DNA of 64,000 nt, taken from Xylanimonas oleitrophica. GTDB lineage: Bacteria > Actinomycetota > Actinomycetes > Actinomycetales > Cellulomonadaceae. The notes below the pieces were generated by a model. That model saw only the letters and a list, made by a program, of their open reading frames with translations. It was not told the origin of the DNA and did no database searches. The position numbers and the translations under genes were made by a program. Positions 33,625-44,316 of this stretch are shown here, piece by piece (within the stretch, counting starts at the first letter, position 1; every line of letters starts with the position of its first letter). The stretch lies in NCBI RefSeq assembly GCF_003244315.1, contig NZ_QKWH01000006.1:1-64000 (forward strand). Reading direction: 5' to 3'.

Positions 33625-34899
33625 ATGATTCGACGTCACTCTGCGGCGAAGGGCCTCGCCCTCGCCGCGGCCCTCGGCCTCGGCCTCGCCGCCTGCTCCA
33701 CCTCGGCGGAGGGCTCCGGCGGTGAAGGCAGCGACAGCGCCGAGCCGCTGGTCATCGGCACCATCCTTCCCATCACCGGCACCCTCGCGTTCCTCGGCCC
33801 GCCCGAGGTGGCCGGCGTCGGCCTCGCCGTCGACGACATCAACGAGGCCGGCGGCGTGCTCGGCAACGACGTCTCCGTCGAGTGGGGCGACTCGGGCGAC
33901 ACCACCGACCTGTCCGTCGCGGGCGGCACGGCCACCGACCTCATCGGCAAGGGCGTGTCCGCCGTCGTCGGCGCCGCGTCCTCCGGTGTCTCGCTCGCCG
34001 TCGTCGACCAGTTCGAGGAGGCCGGCGTCATGCAGATCTCCCCGGCCAACACCGCCACCGACCTCTCCGGCTACGGCGACTTCTTCGCCCGCACCGCCCC
34101 GCCGGACACGGTCCAGGGCGCCGCGCTCGGCTCGCAGATCCTCGACGACGGCCACCTGCGCGTCGGCTTCCTCGTCCAGAACGAGGCGTACGGCAACGGC
34201 CTGCGCGACAACGTGCAGAAGGCCATCGAGAGCGGCGGCGGCGAGGCCGTCTACGGCGCCACCGGAGCCGGCCAGGAGTTCGCCCCGGGCGAGACCAACT
34301 TCGGCGCACAGGTGACCGCCCTGCTCGCCACCCAGCCCGACGCCATCGCGATCATCGCGTTCGAGGAGACCGTCGCGATCATCAACGAGCTCGTCGCCCA
34401 GGGCTGGTCGTTCAGCGGCACCACCTACTTCTGCGACGGCAACCTCTCCAACTACGGCGACCAGTTCGACGCCGGTACCCTCGCGGGCGTCAAGGGCACC
34501 CTGCCCGGCGCGCAGGCCGACGAGGAGTTCCAGCAGCGCCTCAACGACTGGTACTCCGAGAACGAGAGCGGCACGCTCAACGACTACTCGTACGCCGCCG
34601 AGTCTTACGACGCCACGATCCTCGCGGCCCTCGCCGCCGTGCGCGGTGGCGCCACCGACGGCCAGACGATCGCCGACAACATCAAGGCGGTCTCCGGCGC
34701 CGAGGGTGGCACCGAGGTGACCACGTTCGCCGAGGGCGTCGAGGCGCTCGAGAACGGTGACGAGATCCACTACGTCGGTAAGGCCGGCATCGGCCCGCTC
34801 AACGAGTCCAACGACCCGTCGTCCGCCTTCATCGGCATCTACGAGTACGGCGACGACAACACCTACACCTACTCCCGCTCGGTGGAGGGCAAGGCCTGA
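33625..34899 (+). CDS. Branched-chain amino-acid type ABC transporter substrate-binding lipoprotein (LivK-like)
   Basis: A 424-residue periplasmic-binding-protein type 1 fold. Lipobox LAAC (Cys24) is followed by a Gly/Ser linker, then PLVIGTILPITGTLAFLGPPEVAGVGLAVDDINEAGGVLG, the standard Peripla_BP_6 opening, VVGAASSGVSLAVVDQFEEAGVMQISPANT and an Asn/Tyr-rich closing half. Leu/Ile/Val-type uptake is the default assignment, but other amino acids, amides or urea-like ligands are possible. The permeases and ATPases are encoded convergently at 35373-39687. ATG 33625 has GAAGGGG upstream. Confidence 0.88.
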   Translation: MIRRHSAAKGLALAAALGLGLAACSTSAEGSGGEGSDSAEPLVIGTILPITGTLAFLGPPEVAGVGLAVDDINEAGGVLGNDVSVEWGDSGDTTDLSVAGGTATDLIGKGVSAVVGAASSGVSLAVVDQFEEAGVMQISPANTATDLSGYGDFFARTAPPDTVQGAALGSQILDDGHLRVGFLVQNEAYGNGLRDNVQKAIESGGGEAVYGATGAGQEFAPGETNFGAQVTALLATQPDAIAIIAFEETVAIINELVAQGWSFSGTTYFCDGNLSNYGDQFDAGTLAGVKGTLPGAQADEEFQQRLNDWYSENESGTLNDYSYAAESYDATILAALAAVRGGATDGQTIADNIKAVSGAEGGTEVTTFAEGVEALENGDEIHYVGKAGIGPLNESNDPSSAFIGIYEYGDDNTYTYSRSVEGKA

Positions 34900-34925
34900 T
34901 CCGCCTCCTCACCGCCAGCACGCGG

Positions 34926-34957
34926 CGGCCCGGTCACCTGCACAGGTGGCCGGGCCG
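34926..34957 (+). terminator. Terminator of the LivK-like gene
   Basis: A 14-base stem (34926-34939 with 34944-34957, one G-U pair) and a 4-base loop lie 26 bases after the stop, followed by TTC. Confidence 0.7.
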
Positions 34958-35270
34958 TTCGCATGCCTTCGGGCGCACGCCCACCCGGCGCCGTACGGAA
35001 GGACGCCGATGCTGCTGGGCTCGTGGAACGTCCCGGCTGCGGCGTCCGCGTGCCGCAGGCGTGCCAGGGCGCCGGTGTCGTGCGGGAGCCCTGCCGAGGC
35101 TGCCCGGACGCGACGCAGGCACCTCACGCAGGCGCTTCAGGCAGGCCTGCCAGGCGTGCTGTCCCGGGGTCGCCAGGGCCTGGCACCACGGCTGGACGGG
35201 GGTCCGCGGACCACCTGTCGCCGCCGAGCTCCCGGCTCCGAGGCGGACCGCGGACGGCGAGCGCGGACGG
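34958..35270. other. Gene-free stretch
   Basis: 313 bases between two terminators. I see no reading frame with a start signal or family similarity, only GC-rich sequence with scattered GCAGGC motifs. Confidence 0.5.
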
Positions 35271-35310
35271 CGAAGGGCCCCGCACCGCCGGAGCGGTGCG
35301 GGGCCCTTCG
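35271..35310 (-). terminator. Terminator of the liv-type permease/ATPase operon
   Basis: A perfect 18-base stem (35271-35288 with 35293-35310) and 4-base loop lie 62 bases past the stop of the last operon gene. Confidence 0.8.
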
Positions 35311-35372
35311 TGACGCGGGAGCCGCCCGAGGGCGACCCGCCGCCGGGCAGCCGGTGAGGCCGCCCGGCGACG

Positions 35373-36161
35373 TCAGGCCGACTTCGCGGCGCCCTCCACG
35401 TCCTCGGCCAGGGTGCCCAGGTACAGCGAGATCACCTTGGGGTCGGCCTGCAGCTCCCGCCCCGTGCCCGTGTACGCGTCCTTGCCCTGGTCCAGCACGT
35501 ACCCGCGGTCGCAGATCTGCAGGCAGCGGCGCGCGTTCTGCTCCACCATGATCACCGAGACGCCGGCCTTGTTGATCATGCGGGTGCGCAGGAACGTCTC
35601 GTCCTGGCGCACCGGCGACAGGCCCGCGGACGGCTCGTCCAGCAGCAGCACCGACGGGTTCATCATCAGGGCCCGCGCCATCGCCACCATCTGCCGCTCA
35701 CCACCGGACATCGCGCCCGCTCGCTGCGTGCGCCGCTCCCACAGGGTGGGGAACAGGTCGCAGATGAACTTCCAGCGCTCCTCGAACACCTTGGGGCGCA
35801 GGAACACGCCCATCCGCATGTTCTCCTCCACCGAGAGGGAGGGGAACACGTTGTTCGTCTGCGGCACGAACCCGACGCCGCGGGCCACGAGCTGGTTGGC
35901 CTTCATGCCCGTGATGTCCTCGCCGCCCATCGTGACGGTGCCGGAGTGGATCTTCACCAGCCCGAACAGCGCCTTGAGCAGCGTGGACTTCCCGGCACCG
36001 TTGGGGCCGATGATGCCCACCAGCTCCCCCTTGGCCACCTCGATCGAGCACCCGTTGAGGATGTTCACCCCCGGCAGGTAGCCCGCCACGAGGTTGTCGG
36101 CGTGCAGCAGCACGTCCGTCTTCGGTGCGGCGCTCGTGGGCGCCACGGCGGTCTCGCTCAT
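35373..36161 (-). CDS. Branched-chain amino-acid type ABC transporter ATP-binding protein (LivF-like)
   Basis: A 262-residue ABC ATPase: Walker A GPNGAGKST, Q-loop VGFVPQTNNVFPSLSVEENM, signature MSGGERQMVAMARALM, Walker B VLLLDEPSAGLSP and H-loop EQNARRCLQICDRGYVLDQG, where the E-Q-N motif is typical of LivF rather than the usual His. It is the last gene of a four-gene operon and overlaps the LivG-like gene by 4 bases (ATGA). It works as a heterodimer with it at the membrane. Confidence 0.92.
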   Translation of the reverse strand: MSETAVAPTSAAPKTDVLLHADNLVAGYLPGVNILNGCSIEVAKGELVGIIGPNGAGKSTLLKALFGLVKIHSGTVTMGGEDITGMKANQLVARGVGFVPQTNNVFPSLSVEENMRMGVFLRPKVFEERWKFICDLFPTLWERRTQRAGAMSGGERQMVAMARALMMNPSVLLLDEPSAGLSPVRQDETFLRTRMINKAGVSVIMVEQNARRCLQICDRGYVLDQGKDAYTGTGRELQADPKVISLYLGTLAEDVEGAAKSA

Positions 36162-37222
36162 CGCTTCCTCTCCTCGCGTTCGGTCTGGCCCTTGTCCTCC
36201 GCCTCGAGCCGGGCGAGGACCGCGGGGTCCAGCAGCGAGTCGTCGCCGAGGTCGGTGTCGTGGTGGGCGCCGAGGTAGGCGTCCACCACGGCCTGGTCCT
36301 GCATGACCGTCTCGGGCGGCCCCTCGGCCACCACGCGGCCCTCGGCCATGACCACCACCCAGTCGCTGATGTGGCGCACGGCGTGCATGTCGTGCTCCAC
36401 GAACAGCACCGTCATGCCTTCGTCGCGCAGGGCCTGCACGTGGCCGAGCAGGGACTGCACCAGGGCCGGGTTCACGCCGGCCATGGGCTCGTCGAGCATG
36501 ATCATGGTGGGGTCGGTCATCAGGGCCCGCGCCATCTCGAGCAGCTTGCGCTGGCCGCCGGAGAGCGACCCGGCGAAGTCGTCCTTCTTGGTGTCGAGCT
36601 TGAAGCGCGCCAGGATCTCCAGGGCCTTCTCGGTGGCGGCCCTCTCCTGGGCGGCCCAGGTGAACGGCAGCCAGGACAGCCAGAACCGCTCGCCCGGGTG
36701 CTTGGGCTGGGCGAGCAGCATGTTCTGCAGCACGGTGAGGCGGTTGAGCGCCTTGGTGAGCTGGAACGTGCGGACCATGCCGGCGCGGGCCACGGCGGCC
36801 CCGGACTTGCCGGCGATCGACCTGCCGTCGAACTGCCACTGGCCCTGGTTGGGCTGGTCGAACCCGGTGAGCAGGTTGAACAGCGTCGTCTTGCCGGCAC
36901 CGTTGGGCCCGATGAGCGCGGTGATGGCGCCGCGCTGGACCTCGAGGTGGTCGACGTCGACGGCGGTCATGCCGCCGAAGCGCCGCTGGACGCCGTCGAC
37001 GGTGAGGATCGCGTCGGGCTTGGGCACGCCGACCCGGCCCTCGACGAACGACAGGTCGCGGGCGACCTGCTTGGCCTCGGCGGACTCGGGTGCCGCCTGG
37101 GCGGCGGCCGCCTCGACGGCCTCGGCCGCCGTCGTCGGTGTCTCCTGGACGGTGGTGCCCGACGGCGTGCCGTCGGCGGGCGTGGGTGCCCCGGTCACGG
37201 TGGTGGTCTCGTCAGCGGACAT
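36158..37222 (-). CDS. Branched-chain amino-acid type ABC transporter ATP-binding protein (LivG-like) with extended N-terminus
   Basis: A 354-residue ABC ATPase: Walker A GPNGAGKTT, signature LSGGQRKLLEMARAL, Walker B MIMLDEPMAGVNPAL and FVEHDMHAVRHISDWVVVMAEGRVVAEG, the LivG pattern. Compared with the usual 250-270 residues it has about 65 extra N-terminal residues rich in Thr/Ala/Pro and a C-terminal tail of about 35 residues. ATG 37222 lies inside the end of the LivM-like gene (11-base overlap). Confidence 0.9.
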   Translation of the reverse strand: MSADETTTVTGAPTPADGTPSGTTVQETPTTAAEAVEAAAAQAAPESAEAKQVARDLSFVEGRVGVPKPDAILTVDGVQRRFGGMTAVDVDHLEVQRGAITALIGPNGAGKTTLFNLLTGFDQPNQGQWQFDGRSIAGKSGAAVARAGMVRTFQLTKALNRLTVLQNMLLAQPKHPGERFWLSWLPFTWAAQERAATEKALEILARFKLDTKKDDFAGSLSGGQRKLLEMARALMTDPTMIMLDEPMAGVNPALVQSLLGHVQALRDEGMTVLFVEHDMHAVRHISDWVVVMAEGRVVAEGPPETVMQDQAVVDAYLGAHHDTDLGDDSLLDPAVLARLEAEDKGQTEREERKR

Positions 37223-38198
37223 TGAAGGCCAGCTCCCTCTTGTTTCCCAAGATCCCCTGTGGCCGGAAGATCACGAGCAGCATGAGCGTGACGCCGACGA
37301 GCATCCCGCCCAGCTGCTCCACCTGGGTGCCGCCGATGACGTCACCCAGGCCGGCACGCATCCCGGTGCGCATCAGCATGTAGAGGCTGAAGAACAGCAT
37401 CGAGCCCAGCACGGGGCCGAACAGGGTGGCGGCCCCGCCGAGCAGCAGCACCGTCCACACGAAGAACGTCATGGTGCGACCCATGGAGTCGGGGGTGATG
37501 GCTCGTGGCAGCACGTACAGCACGCCGGCCAACGAACCCAGGGCGCCGCCGATCACCAGCGCCTGCAGCTTGTAGGCGAAGACGTTCTTGCCGAGCGCGC
37601 GCACGGCGTCCTCGTCCTCGCGGATGCCCTTGAGCACGCGGCCCCACGGGCTGCGCGTCAGCAGCCACACGAACAGCAGGGCGAGCAGCACGAGGCCCCA
37701 GGCGAACAGTCGCGTCCACCAGGAGTCGGACCCGGTGTTGATGTACTCCAGCGGCCCGACGGCGGTGCGTCCGTCCGGGAGGAACGACAGCTCGTGGAAC
37801 GTGTGCTTGAACGAGTTGCCGAGCAGCCCCGAGGCGCCGCCGGTCCACTCCTGGAACACCGTGGAGCGGCCCAGCCAGCGGATGATCTCCGCGGCCGAGA
37901 TGGTGACGATCGCCAGGTAGTCGCCGCGCAGCTTGAGCGTGGGGATGCCGAGCAGCAGCGCGAAGACCGTGCCGGCCGCGATGGCCACGAGCAGCGCCAC
38001 CAGGAACGGTGCGCCGGCGATCGTGGCGATGCCGAACCCGTAGGCACCCAGCAGCATGAACCCGGCCTGGCCCATGTTCAGCAGGCCGGTGTACCCGAAG
38101 TGCAGGTTGAGGCCGATGGCGGCCAGGGCGTACGCGGCGGTCGACGGAGCGACGAGCTCGGCCAGCGCCTGCGTGAGGATGCGGAGGAACTCTTCCAT
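37212..38198 (-). CDS. Branched-chain amino-acid type ABC transporter permease (LivM-like)
   Basis: A 328-residue permease with about eight to ten helices. It starts with the LivM pattern AAIGLNLHFGYTGLLNMGQAGFMLLGAYGFG, then LRGDYLAIVTISAAEIIRW, the EAA-like loop SPWGRVLKGIREDEDAVRALGKNVFAYKLQALVIGG and RPQGILGNKREL at the end. AAGGAG precedes ATG 38198. The LivH-like stop lies 13 bases upstream. Confidence 0.92.
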   Translation of the reverse strand: MEEFLRILTQALAELVAPSTAAYALAAIGLNLHFGYTGLLNMGQAGFMLLGAYGFGIATIAGAPFLVALLVAIAAGTVFALLLGIPTLKLRGDYLAIVTISAAEIIRWLGRSTVFQEWTGGASGLLGNSFKHTFHELSFLPDGRTAVGPLEYINTGSDSWWTRLFAWGLVLLALLFVWLLTRSPWGRVLKGIREDEDAVRALGKNVFAYKLQALVIGGALGSLAGVLYVLPRAITPDSMGRTMTFFVWTVLLLGGAATLFGPVLGSMLFFSLYMLMRTGMRAGLGDVIGGTQVEQLGGMLVGVTLMLLVIFRPQGILGNKRELAFNVR

Positions 38199-38211
38199 GT
38201 CCTTGCTCCTT

Positions 38212-39687
38212 TCAGCCGATCCGCTCGCGGCGGCCCAGCAGGCCCTGGGGCCTGACGAGCAGCACGAGGATGAGGATCACGAGAGCGGACGCGTAGCGCA
38301 GGTCGCTCGGGATGACGAGGTTGGACAGCTCGACGACGAGGCCGATGAGGATCGACCCGACGAGCGCCCCGTAGGCGGTGCCCAGGCCACCGAGCGTGAC
38401 GGCGGCGAACATCAGCAGCAGGAGCTGCATGCCGAGCGACCAGTTGAACGAGCCGAACGAGATGCCCACGAGGATCCCGGAGAGGGCCGCGAAGGTGGTG
38501 GACATGATCCACACGATGCGGACGATCTTGTCGGGGTCGATGCCGGTGGCGGCGGCCAGCGCCGGGTTGTCCGAGACGGCGCGGGTGGCCCGGCCGATGC
38601 GGGTGCGGGTCAGCCACCAGGCGATGCCGAGGATGCAGACGACGGCGATGCCCATCGCCACCCAGGAGGCCTCGCTCAGGGTGATGCCCGCGATCCGCAG
38701 GGGCACCGGGTTGCTGGAGACGATCCGCAGGGACCGGCCGCCGATGAACATCTGGATGAGGAACTGCAGCGCGATGGACAGGCCGATGGTCACGATCATC
38801 AGCTGCATCACCGGGGTGCCGCGCCGTCGTAGCGGGCGCCAGATGCCGGCGTCCTGCGCGAACCCGGTGGCGGCGCACAGGGCGAGCGAGGCGAGGATGC
38901 CGAGCCACAGCGGCAGCCCCCACACGTGGACGGAGATGAACGCGAGCGCGGCGCCGAGGGTGACCTGCTCGCCGTGCGCAAAGTTCGACAGGCCGGTGGT
39001 GCCGAACACGAGGTTGAGGCCGATGGAGGCGAGGGCCAGGAGGAGGCCGAACCGCAGTCCGGAGCCGATCTGCTGCCACACCTGGGCGAGGGAGAAGGCC
39101 CGCTGGGAGGCGTCGCCCTCCGGCGGGGCGTCGACGACGCCGCCGTCGGTGCCGGGCTCGCCGCCCGCGGTGGTGCCCGAGCCGGCCTCGCCGCCGGCCC
39201 CGGTCTCGGTGCCGGGCGTCGTGGTGCCCGACGGCGGTGCCGACGTCGCGGGCGGGGCCTGGACGCCCGCGCCGACGCGGAACGCCGCGCGCGCCGTCGA
39301 GCCGGTCTGGGCGGTCACGTCGATCGACGTGGGTGCACCCTCCGGGAGGGGGGCGTCGGCCGGGAGCGAGGCGGGGTCGAGCTCGACGGTGTACCCGCCC
39401 GACGTCGGCACCTCGACGGACGTGACGGCGTCGGCCGAGGTGGTGACCTCGACCGAGAAGTCCGCGCCGTCCGTGATGGTGGCCTGCGCGCCGGGCACGC
39501 GGCCGTTGTCGGCGTCGAGCACGAGCACGGCGACGCAGGCGACGCCGTCGGGAGTGCAGTCCGTGCCCGGTGGTGCGGTGTCGGCCGTCGCGGGCGGGGC
39601 CGTCAGCATCGCGGGCACGGCTGCCACGGCCAGGGCCGTGAGCAGGCGCCGCCACGCGAGGCGTCGGTGCGGTCGGTCCGCTGTCAT
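38212..39687 (-). CDS. LivH-like ABC permease fused to a secreted Ig-like N-terminal domain
   Basis: A 491-residue protein. Residues 1-36 are a signal peptide (RRLLTALAVAAVPAMLTAPPATA followed by D). Residues about 40-145 form a beta-sandwich-like domain (VAVLVLDADNGRVPGAQATITDGADFSVEVTTSADAVTSVEVPTSGGYTVELDPASLP) similar to carboxypeptidase-regulatory/Cna-B folds. Residues 150-210 are a Gly/Thr/Pro linker. Residues 220-491 are a complete LivH permease (GLNLVFGTTGLSNFAHGEQVTLGA, TRIGRATRAVSDNPALAAATGIDPDKIV, FGSFNWSLGMQLLLLMFAAVTLGGLGTAYGALVGS). Most LivH proteins are about 290-310 residues with no such domain. GGAGGA precedes ATG 39687. First gene of the operon. Confidence 0.88.
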   Translation of the reverse strand: MTADRPHRRLAWRRLLTALAVAAVPAMLTAPPATADTAPPGTDCTPDGVACVAVLVLDADNGRVPGAQATITDGADFSVEVTTSADAVTSVEVPTSGGYTVELDPASLPADAPLPEGAPTSIDVTAQTGSTARAAFRVGAGVQAPPATSAPPSGTTTPGTETGAGGEAGSGTTAGGEPGTDGGVVDAPPEGDASQRAFSLAQVWQQIGSGLRFGLLLALASIGLNLVFGTTGLSNFAHGEQVTLGAALAFISVHVWGLPLWLGILASLALCAATGFAQDAGIWRPLRRRGTPVMQLMIVTIGLSIALQFLIQMFIGGRSLRIVSSNPVPLRIAGITLSEASWVAMGIAVVCILGIAWWLTRTRIGRATRAVSDNPALAAATGIDPDKIVRIVWIMSTTFAALSGILVGISFGSFNWSLGMQLLLLMFAAVTLGGLGTAYGALVGSILIGLVVELSNLVIPSDLRYASALVILILVLLVRPQGLLGRRERIG

Positions 39688-39837
39688 CGGCGGGGTCCTC
39701 CGTTGTCCAGGTCGTCGTGCCACCACGGGGGCGTCCCGCGGCCGGCTCAGCTCCTCGGCCGCCACCCCGTGCAGTGATGCTGAACGGGGCATGTAACGAT
39801 CGAGGTGCGAGCGTGGCCGTGAGTGTACTGGCGTGAT

Positions 39838-39864
39838 GTGACCGCCATGACACGAATGCGTCAC
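39838..39864 (-). promoter_or_regulatory. Triple 11-base-spaced box upstream of the liv-type operon
   Basis: On the plus strand GTGAC (39838), GACAC (39849) and GTCAC (39860) form GTGAC-N6-GACAC-N6-GTCAC, the same as at 33521-33547 before the LivK-like gene. It lies about 150 bases upstream of the LivH-like start in a 375-base gap. The GlnR or MtrA assignment is inferred from spacing and half-sites. The remaining gap shows only the start-proximal promoter of the peptidase gene. Confidence 0.6.
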
Positions 39865-40062
39865 ACGGCTGGGTCATGGGTGCCGCCAGGGGGGTCGCAC
39901 CGCGAGAAACCGCGGATCTCCGCCGGTCTCGGCGGGGTGAAATCGATGCGGAAGCGTGACGAACCCCGCCCGACGGAGGCTGGGGAGGGGCGGGCCGGCG
40001 TGCACGGCAGGCACCCGGCCCCGAGGCGTCGGCGCCCCGCACGGCTCGCGTAGCCTGGCCGC

Positions 40063-42402
<2,340 letters not shown>

Positions 42403-42404
42403 CG

Positions 42405-42465
42405 GTTGTGGGCGGGAGACTCGCCGCAATCCGGTCGGGATTGCGGCGAGTCTCCCGCCCACAAC
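42405..42465. repeat. Palindromic repeat acting as bidirectional terminator (copy 1)
   Basis: A perfect 28-base stem (42405-42432 with 42438-42465) and 5-base loop sit between convergent genes, 2 bases after one stop and 4 bases from the other. Its arm matches an arm of the element at 50789-50850 at 27 of 28 bases, so the two belong to one repeat family. Confidence 0.85.
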
Positions 42466-42469
42466 GGCG

Positions 42470-43747
42470 TCACGGGAGCGTGGTCTTGGCAGCCAGCACG
42501 CGGCGGGCCGCCTCGTCCACCCTCGCGGCGAACACCGGGTCGGCCTGGGCGCGAGCCACCAGGGCGTCGGCCATCTCGGGCGCCACACCCGGGTCGGCCG
42601 ACGCCAGCACGACGTCGCACCCCGCCTCGACCGCCAGCACGGCTCGCTCGCCCGGCGACCACGCCTGCGTCTGCGCCGCGGCCGACACGTCGTCGGTGAC
42701 CACCACGCCGTCGAAACCGAGACTGTCGCGCAGCAGGCCCACGACGGCGGGGGAGAACGCCGCGGGGAGCTGCGGGTCGATGCGGGCGTAGACCGCCGTC
42801 GACATCATCACCCACGGCTGCACCCGCTCCCCGCCCGGGCCGGCGCCGTCGGGCTCCAGCCGGTCCAGCACCTCGCGGAAGACGCCCACGGACGGGTCGT
42901 CCGCCGTCGTCACCTCGTCCACCACCCCCGCCGTGGTGTCCGTGTTCTGCGTGACCCGGCCCAGACCGGGGAAGTGCTTGACCGTGGGGACCACCCCGGC
43001 CGCGAGCATGCCCTCGGCGAAGGCCGTGGCGCCGTCCGCCGCCTGCCGCGCGTCGTGGCCGTACTCGCGCCCGAAGGCACCCACGGGAGCGTTCGCCTCC
43101 CCGACGTCCGGCGGCACCAGGTCGGCCACCGGGGCCAGGTTCACGTCCACCCCCGTCGCCGCCAGCTCGGAGCCCCACACCGTCGCCGCCCCCGGCAGGT
43201 CAGGCAGGCCGAGCTGCTCCGTGGCGCGCGGCAGCTCCGAGAACCCCGGACCGCGCAGCACCTGCACCAGCCCGCCCTCCTGGTCCGTGGACACCAGCAG
43301 CGGCACCGCAGACCCCTGCTCCGCGCTCTGCCGGTACCCGTCCACCAGAGCGCGCACCGCGTCCGCCCCCGCGGAGGTGCGGCCGTGCAGGAACAGCCCG
43401 CCCACGTGACGGTCGGTCAGCAGGTGGGTGGTCACGTCCGCCGGCTCGCCGACGTCGGCACCCACCATGAGCAGCTGGCCCACCTTCTGCTCCAGCGTCC
43501 AGCCCGCCAGAGGGTCCGACGACGCGGTGGGGGAGGGTGGCCCCGCCTCGCCCGGCCCGCTCGTCCCGGCGCCCGCCCCCGGAGGCTCGGGCGCCGACCC
43601 CTGCTCCGACGGCTCCGGCGGCGGCACCGGGGACGGGGCGGGCGACCCGCCCGTGCAGGCCGCCAGCAGCACGACGGCCAGCAGCAGCCCGGCCACGCCG
43701 CCCACCCGCAGCGGGCGGACGCCGGACGAACGCCGGACGGCACGCAT
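42470..43747 (-). CDS. Glycoside hydrolase family 3 lipoprotein, beta-N-acetylglucosaminidase (NagZ-like)
   Basis: A 425-residue exported enzyme. Lipobox LAAC (Cys31) and a Pro/Ser linker precede a single GH3 catalytic barrel: DQEGGLVQVLRG, NLAPVADL, the NagZ-type loop KHFPGLGRVTQNTDTT that carries the acid/base dyad, and VVVTDDVSA holding the nucleophile Asp. It lacks the C-terminal GH3 domain of beta-glucosidases, as NagZ does. Predicted role: removing GlcNAc from peptidoglycan fragments outside the cell. It is the last gene of an operon, with TGATG overlap to the SRPBCC gene. Confidence 0.88.
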   Translation of the reverse strand: MRAVRRSSGVRPLRVGGVAGLLLAVVLLAACTGGSPAPSPVPPPEPSEQGSAPEPPGAGAGTSGPGEAGPPSPTASSDPLAGWTLEQKVGQLLMVGADVGEPADVTTHLLTDRHVGGLFLHGRTSAGADAVRALVDGYRQSAEQGSAVPLLVSTDQEGGLVQVLRGPGFSELPRATEQLGLPDLPGAATVWGSELAATGVDVNLAPVADLVPPDVGEANAPVGAFGREYGHDARQAADGATAFAEGMLAAGVVPTVKHFPGLGRVTQNTDTTAGVVDEVTTADDPSVGVFREVLDRLEPDGAGPGGERVQPWVMMSTAVYARIDPQLPAAFSPAVVGLLRDSLGFDGVVVTDDVSAAAQTQAWSPGERAVLAVEAGCDVVLASADPGVAPEMADALVARAQADPVFAARVDEAARRVLAAKTTLP

Positions 43748-44289
43748 CAGCGCCGGTGAGCTCCGTCGCTGTGCGCGAGCGTGCCCAGCGCCTGCTCCCA
43801 CTGCTGCGCGCTGTGCTGCGCGTGCTCCGCCGTGTCGATGTTCTGCTGCACCACCAGCACACGGGTGCCGCCGTCCACCGGCTCGAGCGTGATCCGGATG
43901 TCGTGGTAGTTCTCCGGCACGTCCTCCAGCCCGCTCAGCGGCGAGAAGTGCGTGAAGTGCATGAGCCGCGGCCGCTCGAACGCGAGCAGCGTGCCGTGGT
44001 CGGCGAACTGCCGGCCGAAGAAGTGCCCCTCGAACGTGATGGTGCTGCCCGGCTGGAAGTCCGTCTCCACGTTCGCACCCAGCATCCACCGGGCGCCCGG
44101 GTGCAGCAGCTCCGCCCACACGCGCTCCGGCGGCTGCGCCACGAACGTGCTGGCGCTCGCGGTGTGCCGCCCTCCGGCGACCCCCGCACCGACGCCACCC
44201 GGAGCAGGTGTGCCGGCAGGTGCGCTGGGCGGCGTGCTGGAGGCAGGAGCAGCGGGCTCCGGTGCGGTGCTGGTGGGCTCGGTGCTCAT
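43747..44289 (-). CDS. SRPBCC/START-like domain protein
   Basis: A 180-residue protein. After a 45-residue Ala/Pro/Ser N-terminal stretch comes an AHSA1-type START domain: ASTFVAQPPERVWAELLHPGARWMLGANVETDFQPGSTITFEGHFFGRQFADHGTLLAFERPRLMHFTHFSP, then the C-terminal helix TAEHAQHSAQQWEQALGTL. This fold binds small hydrophobic ligands; the ligand is unknown. It is middle gene of the operon and overlaps the GH3 gene by one base (TGATG). Confidence 0.82.
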   Translation of the reverse strand: MSTEPTSTAPEPAAPASSTPPSAPAGTPAPGGVGAGVAGGRHTASASTFVAQPPERVWAELLHPGARWMLGANVETDFQPGSTITFEGHFFGRQFADHGTLLAFERPRLMHFTHFSPLSGLEDVPENYHDIRITLEPVDGGTRVLVVQQNIDTAEHAQHSAQQWEQALGTLAHSDGAHRR

Positions 44290-44316
44290 GGCTCGACCGT
44301 ATCGCCGGGCGCCAGC

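Noticed and set aside
34963-35313. Short open frames between the LivK-like gene and the convergent operon
   Set aside because: None has a Shine-Dalgarno or leaderless signal, and they run across a strong terminator hairpin and have shadow-frame composition.
33625-39687. Liv-type cluster considered as a urea (Urt) transporter because of the GlnR-like boxes
   Set aside because: No urease genes are nearby, the binding protein lacks a clear UrtA pattern, and the gene layout differs from urtABCDE. A branched-chain amino-acid type label is safer.
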